The notes under the pieces: model-generated
Told to the model about the DNA's origin: nothing
The model's input: only the letters and a program-made list of their open reading frames with translations
The model's database searches: none
Made by a program: the position numbers and the translations under genes
From: Actinomycetospora soli
GTDB lineage: Bacteria > Actinomycetota > Actinomycetes > Mycobacteriales > Pseudonocardiaceae
NCBI RefSeq assembly: GCF_021026295.1
Contig: NZ_JAJNDA010000019.1
Span: forward strand, 42,348 to 106,347
Direction of reading: 5' to 3'
Length of the DNA stretch: 64,000 bases
Part shown: positions 16,926-25,762 of the stretch, one piece after another
Layout: each line of letters starts with the position of its first letter
Numbering within the stretch: position 1 is the stretch's first letter

Positions 16926-18470
16926 ATGTACGTGACCCAGGGCCTGCACCGGGCCGCCCACGAGACCCCGGACCTCCCCGCGACCGTGTTCGGCGACCGG
17001 ACCCGCACCTGGGCGCAGAGCCTCGACCGCGTCGCGCGGCTCGCGGCCGCCCTGCAGGGCCTGGGCGTGGCGTCCGGCGACCGCGTCGCGATCCTCTCCC
17101 TCAACTCGGACCGCTACCACGAGGCCCTGCTCGCGGTGCCCTGGGCGGGCGGGATCGTCGTGCCGCTCAACGTGCGGTGGAGCGCGGCCGAGGTCGCCTA
17201 CGCCCTGACCGACGCCGACGCGCGGGTGCTCCTCGTCGACGACGCCCTCCTGCCGCTGGTCCCCCGCGTGCGCGCCGAGGCACCCACGCTGCGTCACGTC
17301 GTGCACGTCGGCGACGGGCCGACCCCGGAGGGCGCCCTGCCCTCCGAGGGGTTGGTGGAGGGCCACGACCCGGTGCCCGACGCCCACCGCCGGGGCGACG
17401 ACCCCTTCGGCGTCTACTACACCGGCGGCACCACGGGCGCGTCCAAGGGCGTCGTCCTCAGCCACGCGAACCTGCTCGTCTCGGCGCTGGGCATGCTCGC
17501 CACCGGCGACGTCATGCGCCCCGGCGGGACGCTGCTCCACGCCGCCCCGATGTTCCACCTGGCCGACGGCGCGACCTGGCTCGCCCGCACCGTCCTCGGC
17601 GGGACGCACGTGATCCTGCCGTCGTTCACCCCCGGCGGGGTCGCCGACGCGATCGAGCGGTACCGCATCACCGACGCCCTGCTCGTCCCGACGATGATCC
17701 AGATGCTCGTGGACGCCCCGGAGGCCCGCGGGGCCGACCTGACGAGCCTGCGCCACCTGGTCTACGGGGCCTCCCCGATCTCGGCCGCCGTGCTCGACCG
17801 GGCGACCTCGCGCCTGCCCGACTGCGGCTTCGTCCAGGCCTACGGCATGACCGAGCTCGCGCCGGTCGCCACCCTGCTGCGCCCGGCGGACCACGGCGTG
17901 GAGCAGCTGCGTCGGTCGGCCGGACGGGCGGCCCCGCACGCGGAGGTCCGGATCGTCGACGCGGACGACCGGGAGGTCCCCCGCGGGACGGTCGGCGAGA
18001 TCGTCGTCCGCGGCGGGCACGTCATGCAGGGCTACTGGAACCGCCCGGAGGAGACCGCGGCCGCCCTGCGCGGCGGCTGGATGCACACCGGGGACGCCGG
18101 GTGGATGGACGACGCCGGCTACGTCTTCGTCGTCGACCGCATCAAGGACATGATCATCACCGGCGGGGAGAACGTGTACTCCGCCGAGGTGGAGAACGCG
18201 TTGGCCGCGCACCCGGCGGTCGCCTCGTGCGCCGTCATCGGGGTGCCCGACGACCGCTGGGGCGAGCGGGTGCACGCCGTCGTCGTCCTGCGCGACGGGG
18301 TGGCCGCTCCTCCGGCCGACGAGCTGCGCGAGCACGTCGCGGAGCGGATCGCCCGCTACAAGGCACCACGCTCGGTCGAGTACCTGGAGGCACTCCCGAT
18401 CTCCGGCGCCGGAAAGATCCTCAAGCGCGAGCTGCGGGCCGCCCGCGCCGCAGCACCGACGATGGCCTGA
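16926..18470 (+). CDS. Acyl-CoA synthetase (FadD-type AMP-dependent ligase)
   Basis: This 514-residue ANL-superfamily enzyme shows A3 YYTGGTTGASKGV, A5-like YGMTELAPV, A7 GWMHTGDAGWMDDAGYVF, A8 DRIKDMIITGGENVYSAEVE and the C-terminal catalytic Lys in SGAGKILKRELR. It adenylates a carboxylic acid with ATP and transfers it to CoA. GAGGAG lies before the ATG. Its length and the motif GGENVYSAEVEN match medium/long-chain fatty acyl ligases of actinobacteria. No beta-oxidation partner is adjacent, so chain length is unclear. It ends in a hairpin shared with the convergent PhyH gene. Confidence 0.92.
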   Translation: MYVTQGLHRAAHETPDLPATVFGDRTRTWAQSLDRVARLAAALQGLGVASGDRVAILSLNSDRYHEALLAVPWAGGIVVPLNVRWSAAEVAYALTDADARVLLVDDALLPLVPRVRAEAPTLRHVVHVGDGPTPEGALPSEGLVEGHDPVPDAHRRGDDPFGVYYTGGTTGASKGVVLSHANLLVSALGMLATGDVMRPGGTLLHAAPMFHLADGATWLARTVLGGTHVILPSFTPGGVADAIERYRITDALLVPTMIQMLVDAPEARGADLTSLRHLVYGASPISAAVLDRATSRLPDCGFVQAYGMTELAPVATLLRPADHGVEQLRRSAGRAAPHAEVRIVDADDREVPRGTVGEIVVRGGHVMQGYWNRPEETAAALRGGWMHTGDAGWMDDAGYVFVVDRIKDMIITGGENVYSAEVENALAAHPAVASCAVIGVPDDRWGERVHAVVVLRDGVAAPPADELREHVAERIARYKAPRSVEYLEALPISGAGKILKRELRAARAAAPTMA

Positions 18471-18476
18471 CGAGGG

Positions 18477-18493
18477 CCTGACCCGCCGTCAGG
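18477..18493. terminator. Small convergent-gene hairpin
   Basis: A perfect 6-bp stem (CCTGAC/GTCAGG) with a 5-nt loop lies between the acyl-CoA ligase stop and the PhyH stop, the latter forming part of its right arm. It is probably a weak bidirectional terminator. Confidence 0.45.
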
Positions 18494-19241
18494 ACCGCAG
18501 CCCGGCGCGGATCGCCGCCGCGACCGGGAACGCCGCGTCGAGGTCCGGCCGACCGGCCGGCTCGAGCGGCGGCTGCGCCATCAGCCGGGGCCGGGTCCCG
18601 CGGTGCGGCTGCGCGGCGTGCACGAGGAACGGGTGGCAGAGGAACACGTCCCCGGCCGCGCCGTGCGCCGTGACCACGGGCCGGTGCGCGGACGCCGGCA
18701 CCACGTCCCGACACACCGCCATCCACTCGCGGCCCGCGTCCCCGGCGTCCGCGAGGAACGGCGGCACGTCGAGGTGCGACCCGACCCGGATGCGGGTCGG
18801 GGCGTCGTCCGGCCCGACGTCGGCGAACAGGAACAGCATCAGCAGCGCCCGGCCGTCGCTGCGCAGGTTCACCCGCGGCCCGCCGTCCGGGCCGGCGAAG
18901 CCGCCCTCGACGTGCCAGCCGTCGTCCCCCGGCTCGTCCGGCGACGGGAACCGCACCGGGATCGTGCCGAGCCCGGTGCGCGGGGTCCAGCGGCCCGGCC
19001 CGACGAGCGCATCGAACGCCTCGTGCAGCACGGGCGCCCGCGCGGCGGCGGCGAACGGCGGCGTCCCGAAGCCGTCGAGGCGGCGCACCGGGACGGTCCA
19101 CGTCGACGGGTCGTGCGGGGACTCGGGCAGCGCGGCCCAGATCTCCGCCGCGCAGGCGTCCGCCACGGTCCGCGGGAACGCCCCGCGGACCGTGACGAAC
19201 CCGTCGTCGTGGAAGGCCCGGATCTCGGCGTCGGTGAGCAT
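18489..19241 (-). CDS. Phytanoyl-CoA dioxygenase (PhyH)-family protein
   Basis: The 250-residue protein starts LTDAEIRAFHDDGFVTVRG, the classic PhyH opening. The iron facial triad appears as HVE (WHVEGGF) with the distal His in CHPFLVHAAQPHRGTRPR, and the following Arg pair would bind 2-oxoglutarate. It is predicted to be a non-heme Fe(II)/2-oxoglutarate hydroxylase. HxE rather than HxD is a less common ligand pair, so activity should not be taken for granted. It lies 28 bp downstream of the PEP synthase gene on the same strand. Confidence 0.82.
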   Translation of the reverse strand: MLTDAEIRAFHDDGFVTVRGAFPRTVADACAAEIWAALPESPHDPSTWTVPVRRLDGFGTPPFAAAARAPVLHEAFDALVGPGRWTPRTGLGTIPVRFPSPDEPGDDGWHVEGGFAGPDGGPRVNLRSDGRALLMLFLFADVGPDDAPTRIRVGSHLDVPPFLADAGDAGREWMAVCRDVVPASAHRPVVTAHGAAGDVFLCHPFLVHAAQPHRGTRPRLMAQPPLEPAGRPDLDAAFPVAAAIRAGLRS

Positions 19242-19269
19242 CACCGACCATCCTGGCCGCGCTGTCGAG

Positions 19270-21651
19270 CTACTTCCCGGCCTCCGCCTCGGCGACCTTC
19301 TCGATCACCGTGAGCACGCTGTCCGGGTTGAGCGACATCGAGTCGATGCCCTGCTCCACGAGGAACTCCGCCAGCTCCGGGTGGTCCGACGGGCCCTGGC
19401 CGCAGATGCCGACGTACTTCCCCTGCGCGTGCGCCGTCTCGATGAGCATCGTGATCATCTTCTTGACGGCGGGGCTGCGCTCGTCGAACAGGTGGGTCAG
19501 GCGGTCGTCGTCGCGCCCGATCCCCAGCGTGAGCTGGGTGAGGTCGTTGGAGCCGATCGAGAACCCGTCGAAGCGCTCGGAGAACTCGTCGGCCTGCAGC
19601 ACGTTCGACGGGATCTCCGCCATGACGTAGACCATCAGCTCGTCCTTGCCACGCTCCAGCCCGAACTCGGCCATCGTCTCCAGGACGCGGTCCGCCTCCT
19701 CCGGGGTGCGGCAGAACGGCACCATGACGATGACGTTGGTGAAGCCCATCTCGACGCGCACGCGGTGCAGCGCGCGGCACTCGAGCGCGAAGGCCTCCTT
19801 GTAGTCGTCGCTGTAGTAGCGCGAGGCGCCGCGCCACCCGAGCATCGGGTTCTCCTCGTCGGGCTCGAACGTCGTCCCGCCGATGAGGCCCGCGTACTCG
19901 TTGGTCTTGAAGTCCGAGAGCCGCACGACGACGGGCTCCGGGTACTGCGACGCGGCGATGACGCCGATACCGCGGGCCATCTGCTCGACGAAGTACTCCT
20001 CGTTCGAGTCGTAGCCGGTGGTCAGCTCCTCGATGCGGGCGCGGGCCTCGTCGTCGATCCGGTCGGGGTGCAGCAACGCGAGCGGGTGCGCCTGGATGAC
20101 GTTGTTGACCAGGTACTCCACGCGCGCGAGCCCGATGCCCTTCGCCGGCAGCCGCCACCACTGCATCGCGGCGGCGGGGTTGCCGATGTTCATCATGACG
20201 CGGGTCGACGTCTCGGGGACGTCGTCGAGCGAGAGGTCCTCGACGGTGTAGGAGAGCAGCCCCTCGTAGACCTGCCCCTGGTCGCCCTCGACGCAGGAGA
20301 TCGTGACCTCCTGCTCGTCGGACAGCGTCGCCGTCGCGTCCTGGGTCCCGACGATCGCGGGCACGCCGAGCTCGCGGGACACGATCGCCGCGTGGGAGGT
20401 GCGCCCGCCGCGGTCGGTGACGATGGCCGCGGCCTTGCGCATGATCGGCACCCAGTCCGGGTCGGTCATCTCGGTGACGAGGACGCGGCCCTCCTCGAAG
20501 GTGTCGATGTCGTCGGCCGAGGCGATGCGCTGGACCGCGCCGGACGCCACCGCCTGCCCGATCGCGAGACCGCTGACGAGCACGGTGCCGGTCTCGTCGA
20601 GCCGGTAGGTCTGCAGCGTCCCGGCGCCGGCGTTGGACTGCACCGTCTCGGGGCGGGCCTGGACGATGAACAGCTCGCCGGTGCGCCCGTCGCGGGCCCA
20701 CTCGATGTCCATCGGGCGGTCGTAGTGCTGCTCGATCGTCGTGCCCCACCGGGCGAGCTCGAGGATCTCGTCGTCGGAGAGCACGAACCGGCTGCGCTGC
20801 TCGGCGGGGGTGTCGACGTTCTCGGTGGTGTCGCCCGCCTGCTCCGGATCCGACGCGTACTGCAGCGTCTTCTCCTTCGCCCCGACCGACTTCTCGACGA
20901 TCGGGACCAGCTTCTCGTTCCCCAGGAACGGCTTGTAGACCGTGTACTGGTCGGGCGTGACCTCGCCGCCGACGACGTTCTCGCCCAGACCCCACGCGGC
21001 GTTGATGACGATCGTGTCGGGGAAGCCCGTGTCGGAGTCGATGGTGAACATGACGCCGGCGCTGCCCTGGTCCGAGCGCACCATCTTCTGCACGCCGACC
21101 GAGAGCGCCAGGTCCAGGTGGTCGTAGCCCTGCTCGGTGCGGTAGGCGATCGCGCGGTCGGTGAACACCGAGGCGAAGCAGTCCTTGCAGGCGCGCATGA
21201 GGTCGTCGGCGCCGGTGATGTTGAGGTAGGTGTCCTGCTGGCCGGCGAAGCTCGCGTCCGGCAGGTCCTCCGCGGTGGCGCTCGAGCGCACCGCGACGTC
21301 GACGTTCTCGGTGTCGTACCGCCGCGACAGCTCGGCGTAGGCCTCGCGGATCGCCTCGGCGGTGTCCTCCGGGAACTCCGCCTTCGTGAACTCCTCGCGG
21401 ATCGCGGCGCCGACCTCGGCGAGCCTGTCGCCGTCCGGGTCGAGGCCGTCGAGCAGCTCCCGGACCCGGTCGTCGAGCCCGTTGGCCGACAGGAACGCGC
21501 GGTAGGCGTCCGCGGTCGTCGCGAAGCCCCCCGGGACGCGGACCCCGGCCGACTCCAGGTTCTGGATCATCTCGCCGAGCGAGGAGTTCTTCCCCCCGAC
21601 GGCGTCGACGTCGCCCGACGACAGCGTCTCCAACCAGCGCACGTGGTCCAT
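19270..21651 (-). CDS. ppsA: Phosphoenolpyruvate synthase
   Basis: This 793-residue enzyme converts pyruvate + ATP to PEP, AMP and phosphate. GGAGGG 6 nt upstream selects the ATG at 21651. The N-terminal nucleotide-binding domain includes VGGKNSSLGEMI, AVRSSATAEDLPDASFAGQQ and MDIEWARDG; the swivelling domain holds the phospho-His in GGRTSHAAIVSRELG. The C-terminal PEP domain includes FSIGSNDLTQLTLG and the active-site Cys in GICGQGPSD. Length and motif order are normal. It allows gluconeogenesis from pyruvate or lactate. Confidence 0.96.
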   Translation of the reverse strand: MDHVRWLETLSSGDVDAVGGKNSSLGEMIQNLESAGVRVPGGFATTADAYRAFLSANGLDDRVRELLDGLDPDGDRLAEVGAAIREEFTKAEFPEDTAEAIREAYAELSRRYDTENVDVAVRSSATAEDLPDASFAGQQDTYLNITGADDLMRACKDCFASVFTDRAIAYRTEQGYDHLDLALSVGVQKMVRSDQGSAGVMFTIDSDTGFPDTIVINAAWGLGENVVGGEVTPDQYTVYKPFLGNEKLVPIVEKSVGAKEKTLQYASDPEQAGDTTENVDTPAEQRSRFVLSDDEILELARWGTTIEQHYDRPMDIEWARDGRTGELFIVQARPETVQSNAGAGTLQTYRLDETGTVLVSGLAIGQAVASGAVQRIASADDIDTFEEGRVLVTEMTDPDWVPIMRKAAAIVTDRGGRTSHAAIVSRELGVPAIVGTQDATATLSDEQEVTISCVEGDQGQVYEGLLSYTVEDLSLDDVPETSTRVMMNIGNPAAAMQWWRLPAKGIGLARVEYLVNNVIQAHPLALLHPDRIDDEARARIEELTTGYDSNEEYFVEQMARGIGVIAASQYPEPVVVRLSDFKTNEYAGLIGGTTFEPDEENPMLGWRGASRYYSDDYKEAFALECRALHRVRVEMGFTNVIVMVPFCRTPEEADRVLETMAEFGLERGKDELMVYVMAEIPSNVLQADEFSERFDGFSIGSNDLTQLTLGIGRDDDRLTHLFDERSPAVKKMITMLIETAHAQGKYVGICGQGPSDHPELAEFLVEQGIDSMSLNPDSVLTVIEKVAEAEAGK

Positions 21652-21785
21652 GTCGGCCCTCCGTCCCGGGTCCGCGCGTCGTCGCACGGACCTCACACGC
21701 GGCTCAGATTCCCTGCGCTCGTCGATCGGAAAACAGGACGCGTACGACACCCGGTCGAACGGACGGGTCCGGGCGTCGTGTGCGC

Positions 21786-21804
21786 CAGGTCACCTCGCGA
21801 CCTG
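21786..21804. promoter_or_regulatory. Inverted repeat CAGGTC-N7-GACCTG upstream of the oxidoreductase gene
   Basis: Perfect 6-bp arms (21786-21791, 21799-21804) lie in the PEP synthase / oxidoreductase divergent region and touch the putative -35 of the oxidoreductase. It may be an operator. No cognate regulator can be named. Confidence 0.35.
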
Positions 21805-21829
21805 TCACGGCCGCGCGCCGCCCTCGGTC
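21803..21829 (+). promoter_or_regulatory. Possible ECF41-type promoter of the oxidoreductase-sigma pair
   Basis: TGTCACG at 21803-21809 resembles the TGTCACA -35 known for ECF41 sigma factors, which usually control their own partner gene. About 15 bp downstream lies CGGTC, one base off the CGTC-type -10 core. It lies about 32 bp before the Shine-Dalgarno sequence GAGGAGG. This is suggestive only. Confidence 0.35.
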
Positions 21830-21860
21830 TCTCCGGCACATCCACGACGAGGAGGTCGCC

Positions 21861-23006
21861 ATGACGGTCCAGGAGCTGTTCCCGACGACGGGTGCCGGCG
21901 GTGGGGAGACCCGGGCGCGGGTGGTGGTGCTGGGCGGCGGCTACGCCGGGCAGCTCGCCGCCCAGGCGCTCGCGGCACGCACCGACGCCGCGGTCACGCT
22001 GGTCAACGACGGCGACCGGTTCGTGCAGCGGGTCCGGCTGCACGAGACCGCGGCGGGCGGCGCGCCCGCGGCACCGCGGTTCACCGACCTGCTGGCGGGC
22101 ACCGGCGTCTCCTTCGTCGACGACCGGGCCGAGGCGCTCGACCCCGGCGCCCGGCGGGTGCACCTGCGGGACGGCGGGGCCCTCGGGTACGACCTGCTCG
22201 TGTACGCCCTCGGCAGCCACGCCGACCCGACGGTGCTCCCCGGGCCGGTCGCGGACGTCTCGACGGCCGCCGGCGCGACCCGGCTGCGCGAGCGCCTGGC
22301 CCTCGGTCCGGCACGGGTCGCGGTGGTGGGCGGCGGGCTCACCGGCCTCGAACTCGCCACCGAGCTGGGCGAGCACGGGCACCACGTCACGCTCGTCGAC
22401 GCCGGCACGCTCGGGGCCGACCTGTCCGCCCGCGGCGCGCGGCACGTGCGGCGGGTCTGCGCGCGGCTCGGCGTCGTCGTGCGCGAACACGCCCGCGCCG
22501 TCGCCGCCGACGACGGCGGTCTGACGCTCACCGACGGCACGCGGGTCGCGGCCGACGTCGTGGTCGGCACCGTCGGGTTCGCCGTCGGGGACCTCGCCCG
22601 GCGCGCAGGGCTCGCGGTCGACGGGGACGGCCGGGTCCTCGTCGGCCCGGATCTCCGGTCGACCTCGCACCCGGACGTCCTCGCGGTCGGTGACGCGGCG
22701 GCGGCCACCCGCGCCGACGGGCAGCTCCTGCGGATGGCGTGCGCGACCGGCCTCCCCCAGGCCCAGCAGGCCGCCCGCACCGTCGCCGCCCTGCTCGCCG
22801 GCACGACGCCGGAGCCGCTGCGCTTCCGGTACGCGCTGCGGTGCGTCAGCCTGGGCCGTCGGGACGGGCTGGTGCAGTTCGTGCACGCGGACGACTCGCC
22901 GCGCGAGGCCGTGCTCACCGGCCGGCTCGCGGCGGCGGTCAAGGAGGCGATCGTGGTGAACGCGCTGCGCGTCCAGCGGCACCCGTGGATCCCGACGAGC
23001 GCATGA
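21861..23006 (+). CDS. FAD-dependent pyridine nucleotide-disulfide-type oxidoreductase
   Basis: The 381-residue protein has an ATG preceded by GAGGAGG. Two dinucleotide folds are visible: FAD-binding VVVLGGGYAGQLAAQAL at about residue 20 and NAD(P)-binding VAVVGGGLTGLELATELG at about residue 145, followed by the FAD-closing HPDVLAVGDAAA. There is no redox CxxxxC pair. The layout matches NDH-2/ferredoxin-reductase/AIF-like flavoproteins. Its stop overlaps the ECF41 sigma start by ATGA (23003-23006). ECF41 genes are known to sit beside oxidoreductase, carboxymuconolactone decarboxylase or epimerase genes, which fits. Confidence 0.88.
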   Translation: MTVQELFPTTGAGGGETRARVVVLGGGYAGQLAAQALAARTDAAVTLVNDGDRFVQRVRLHETAAGGAPAAPRFTDLLAGTGVSFVDDRAEALDPGARRVHLRDGGALGYDLLVYALGSHADPTVLPGPVADVSTAAGATRLRERLALGPARVAVVGGGLTGLELATELGEHGHHVTLVDAGTLGADLSARGARHVRRVCARLGVVVREHARAVAADDGGLTLTDGTRVAADVVVGTVGFAVGDLARRAGLAVDGDGRVLVGPDLRSTSHPDVLAVGDAAAATRADGQLLRMACATGLPQAQQAARTVAALLAGTTPEPLRFRYALRCVSLGRRDGLVQFVHADDSPREAVLTGRLAAAVKEAIVVNALRVQRHPWIPTSA

Positions 23007-23878
23007 GCGTCGGATCTGCGGTCGCCGACGTCTTCGAGGCCGAGCGCGGCCGTCTGACGGGCCTCGCCTACCGGATGCTCGGAGAGCTGCACGAGGCACA
23101 GGACGTCGTGCAGGACGCCTGGCTGCGCTGGTCCGGCGCCGCCGACGAGGTGCGCGACCCACCCGCCTGGCTCACCCGCGTCGTCGTCAACCTGTGCCGG
23201 AACCGCCTGACCTCGGTGCGGGCGCGCCGCACCGACTACGTCGGGCCGTGGCTGCCCGAGCCGGTCGCGGCGGACACCGACCTCGGTCCGCTCGACACCG
23301 CCGAGCAGCGGGAGACGCTCTCGCTCGGGGTGCTGCAGCTGATGGAGGCCCTCTCGCCGGCCGAGCGGGCGGTGTTCGTGCTGCACGAGGCGTTCGGGCA
23401 CCCGCACGCCGAGGTCGCGACCCTGCTCGACCTCCCCGAGGCCACGGTCCGCCAGCACCTGCACCGGGCCCGGGAGCGGGTCCGCGGCCGGCGGCGGTTC
23501 GAGGCCGACCCCGACCGGGCGGCCGACCTCCTCGCCCGCTTCCTCGCCGCCGCGGCCGGGCAGGACCTCGGTGCCCTCGAGCAGCTGCTGGCCGCCGACG
23601 CGGTCGCGGTGTCCGACGGCGGCGGGGTGGTGAGCGCGGCCCGCCGGCCGGTCGAGGGCCGCGAGCGCGTCGCGCGCTTCGTGGCGGGGCTGGCCCGGCA
23701 GGCCGCGGCGGCGACGATCGAGGTCGGCCCGGTCAACGGCGCGCCTGCGGTGCTGGTGCGGGTCGACGGTGTGCTGACGGTGGTGATGCAGGCGGCCTTC
23801 GACGCCGACACCGGGGAGCTCGTGCAGCTCGCCGCGCAGCTCAACCCGGGCAAGCTGGCCGCCGCGCAGGCAGCATGA
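23003..23878 (+). CDS. ECF41-family RNA polymerase sigma factor with SnoaL-like C-terminal domain
   Basis: This 291-residue sigma factor has region 2 near the N-terminus (GLAYRMLGELHEAQDVVQDAWLRW), then the ECF41-specific linker motif PWLPEP, then region 4 (LSPAERAVFVLHEAFGH...LPEATVRQHLHRARERVR). The C-terminal extension of about 100 residues has a SnoaL-like fold with SDGGGV and the terminal NPGKL, close to the ECF41 NPDKL motif. In ECF41 this extension controls activity in place of an anti-sigma factor. It is translationally coupled to the flavin oxidoreductase, its likely target and partner. Confidence 0.92.
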   Translation: MSVGSAVADVFEAERGRLTGLAYRMLGELHEAQDVVQDAWLRWSGAADEVRDPPAWLTRVVVNLCRNRLTSVRARRTDYVGPWLPEPVAADTDLGPLDTAEQRETLSLGVLQLMEALSPAERAVFVLHEAFGHPHAEVATLLDLPEATVRQHLHRARERVRGRRRFEADPDRAADLLARFLAAAAGQDLGALEQLLAADAVAVSDGGGVVSAARRPVEGRERVARFVAGLARQAAAATIEVGPVNGAPAVLVRVDGVLTVVMQAAFDADTGELVQLAAQLNPGKLAAAQAA

Positions 23879-23959
23879 CGGGATGATCTCGAGCGCGGAG
23901 ACGGCCCGCCGGTCCGGCGGGCACCGCACCGGCACGGACGCCGCGATCGGGCCGGGCCG

Positions 23960-25762
23960 GTGAAGGGCGGGCTGCTCCCCCTGCTCGTGGTCGTCGCCGT
24001 GCCGGCGTTCGCGGTCGGGACCCTGCTCGGCGCCGGGCCCGCGGCGGTGGTCGGCGCCTTCGTCGCCCTGTTCGGCCTGATCACGTCCCTGGGCGGCCCA
24101 CTGTGGCCGGACCTGCGCCGGCTCGCGGTCCTCGCACCCGTCCTGTTCGGCGCGGCCGTCGGGCCCCGCCTCCTCGCCGACGTGTCGCGCCCGGCCGCCT
24201 TCGCGCTGATCGTCGTCATCGTGACGGCGGGTGCGCTGCTGCCGCTGCGCGGTGCCCGGTACACGACGACGGCGCTCGGGCTGGGCATGGTCACGCTGTT
24301 CGCCTACGGCATCCCGCTGCTCTCCCCCGCGAGCTCGTGGCAGTTCGTCCTCGCGGCCGCCGCCGGGATCGTCGTGGCCCTCGTCCTGCGGCTCGCGTTC
24401 GGGATCGCCGACCCCTCGAAGCCGACCCGGGCCGCCGTCGCGGACCTGCTCGACGGTGACGGCGATCTCCCCGGCGCGGTCGGCCTCTGGTACGCCGACG
24501 GGCGACGCCGCTGGCTCGGGACGGTGCTGCAGGAGGCCGGTCGTCTCCGGCTCGCCCGCCGGTCCGCGGAGGCCCTGGCCCGTCGCGCCGACGACGACGG
24601 TCCGGCCCTCGACGAACTCCGGGACCGTGCCCACGCGGTGGCCGACCGGGTCCGCGCGAAGCGGGCCGCGCCGCCCGCGACGACCCCGTCCCCGGTCGGC
24701 GTGCTCGACCGGACGTCGGGAGAGGCCGCCCTCGACGCCGCCCTCGACGCCGCCCTCGACGCCGCCCACGCGGCGCTCGACGCGATCGACCGTGCCGCCG
24801 GCGAGCGGGACGGTCGGGCGGTGCCGATCGCCGCCGAGGCGCGCCGCGACCTGCGCTCGGTCCCGCTGACCGGCTGGCTGCGCACCGCGCAGGTGCGGCA
24901 CGCCCTGCGCACCGGCCTCGGCGTGCTCGCGGCACTGCTGCTGTCGATGCAGCTCCTACCCGGCGACCCGCTGCTGCCGACGCTGCTCATGACGACCTTC
25001 GGCGTCCTGCAGGCGAGCTGGCGCGACACGCTCGCGAAGGCGTGGCCGCGGGTGGTCGGGCTCGCGGCGGGGTCGGCGGTCGTCCTGGTCGTGATCCTCG
25101 TCGTCCCGACCGCCGCCTACGCGCCGATCGCGGGCGTCGCGCTGGTCGTGGGCCTGTCGACGATCACGACCCGGCCGGCGCTGGGCAGCGCGGCCATGGT
25201 GTGCACGAGCGTCGCGATGAACTCGTCGCTGCGCCACCTCGACCCGGTCGGCACGCTCGTCGAGTACGCGCTGCTGACGGCCGGGGCGCTGCTCATCGCC
25301 GTCGTGGTCGGATTCGCGGCGGTGCCCGGGGTGCGCCCGCCCGCGCTGCGCGCCCGGGTGGACGACGCCGTGGCCACCACGACGGCGGCCGTCCGGGCGC
25401 TCGGCCGCCCGCGGGGCGAGGTCGTCGCCGCCCAGCGGGCCGCGGTCCGCGCCACCGCCGACCTCACCCCCGACCACGACCGCCTCACCGACGACCGCCG
25501 CGCCGACCTCGACCGCTTCCGCGAGGGCCTGGTCGACCTCCGGGTCCTCGCGACGGCGACCGTGCTCGGCGCTGCGGCCGAGCACCCGGACGGCGAGCAC
25601 CCCGACACCGCGCACCCCGACACCGCGCACCCCGACACCGCGCACCCCGCCGTCGACCGGGCGCTCGCGGTGCTCGGCGGGTGCGCCGAGGCGGGTCCCG
25701 ACGACGGGGTGCTGGTGGCGCTGGCGGGCGAGGTCAGGGACCTCCGGGAACGCCTGGACTAG
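23960..25762 (+). CDS. FUSC-family membrane protein (aromatic acid exporter/YccS-like)
   Basis: The 600-residue protein has two membrane blocks. The first, about residues 5-150, has six or so helices. Next comes a cytoplasmic helical domain with Ala/Asp repeats, then a second block at about residues 315-450 (RHALRTGLGVLAALLLSM, SWRDTLAKAWPRVVGLAAG), and finally a soluble tail. The second block matches the fusaric-acid-resistance/FUSC repeat. Relatives export aromatic acids or have unknown roles. Two in-frame DNA tandem repeats (ALDA and HPDTA) suggest slippage-prone linkers. The start is a GTG without a clear Shine-Dalgarno sequence. Its TAG shares a CTAG with the convergent gene. Confidence 0.78.
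   Translation: MKGGLLPLLVVVAVPAFAVGTLLGAGPAAVVGAFVALFGLITSLGGPLWPDLRRLAVLAPVLFGAAVGPRLLADVSRPAAFALIVVIVTAGALLPLRGARYTTTALGLGMVTLFAYGIPLLSPASSWQFVLAAAAGIVVALVLRLAFGIADPSKPTRAAVADLLDGDGDLPGAVGLWYADGRRRWLGTVLQEAGRLRLARRSAEALARRADDDGPALDELRDRAHAVADRVRAKRAAPPATTPSPVGVLDRTSGEAALDAALDAALDAAHAALDAIDRAAGERDGRAVPIAAEARRDLRSVPLTGWLRTAQVRHALRTGLGVLAALLLSMQLLPGDPLLPTLLMTTFGVLQASWRDTLAKAWPRVVGLAAGSAVVLVVILVVPTAAYAPIAGVALVVGLSTITTRPALGSAAMVCTSVAMNSSLRHLDPVGTLVEYALLTAGALLIAVVVGFAAVPGVRPPALRARVDDAVATTTAAVRALGRPRGEVVAAQRAAVRATADLTPDHDRLTDDRRADLDRFREGLVDLRVLATATVLGAAAEHPDGEHPDTAHPDTAHPDTAHPAVDRALAVLGGCAEAGPDDGVLVALAGEVRDLRERLD
24725..24760 (+). repeat. 12-bp tandem repeat, three units (Ala-Leu-Asp-Ala linker)
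   Basis: GCCGCCCTCGAC is repeated three times perfectly, in frame within the cytoplasmic linker of the FUSC-type protein, and followed by a decayed fourth copy. Copy number changes would keep the frame. Confidence 0.85.
25598..25648 (+). repeat. 15-bp tandem repeat, three units plus partial (His-Pro-Asp-Thr-Ala)
   Basis: CACCCCGACACCGCG is repeated at 25598, 25613 and 25628, with a partial fourth copy, in frame near the C-terminus of the FUSC-type protein. A degenerate related unit (EHPDG) precedes it, suggesting expansion by slippage. Confidence 0.9.

Noticed and set aside
18670..21864. Long open frame opposite the PEP synthase gene (over 1000 codons), and similar long antisense frames elsewhere
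   Set aside because: They mirror real genes with strong motifs on the other strand; GC-rich third positions keep antisense frames open. Their products are low-complexity Arg/Gly/Asp-rich strings without domains.
24725..25648. Short tandem repeats considered as a CRISPR array
   Set aside because: Units are 12-15 bp, directly adjacent without spacers, and in frame within a protein. No cas genes are present anywhere in the window.
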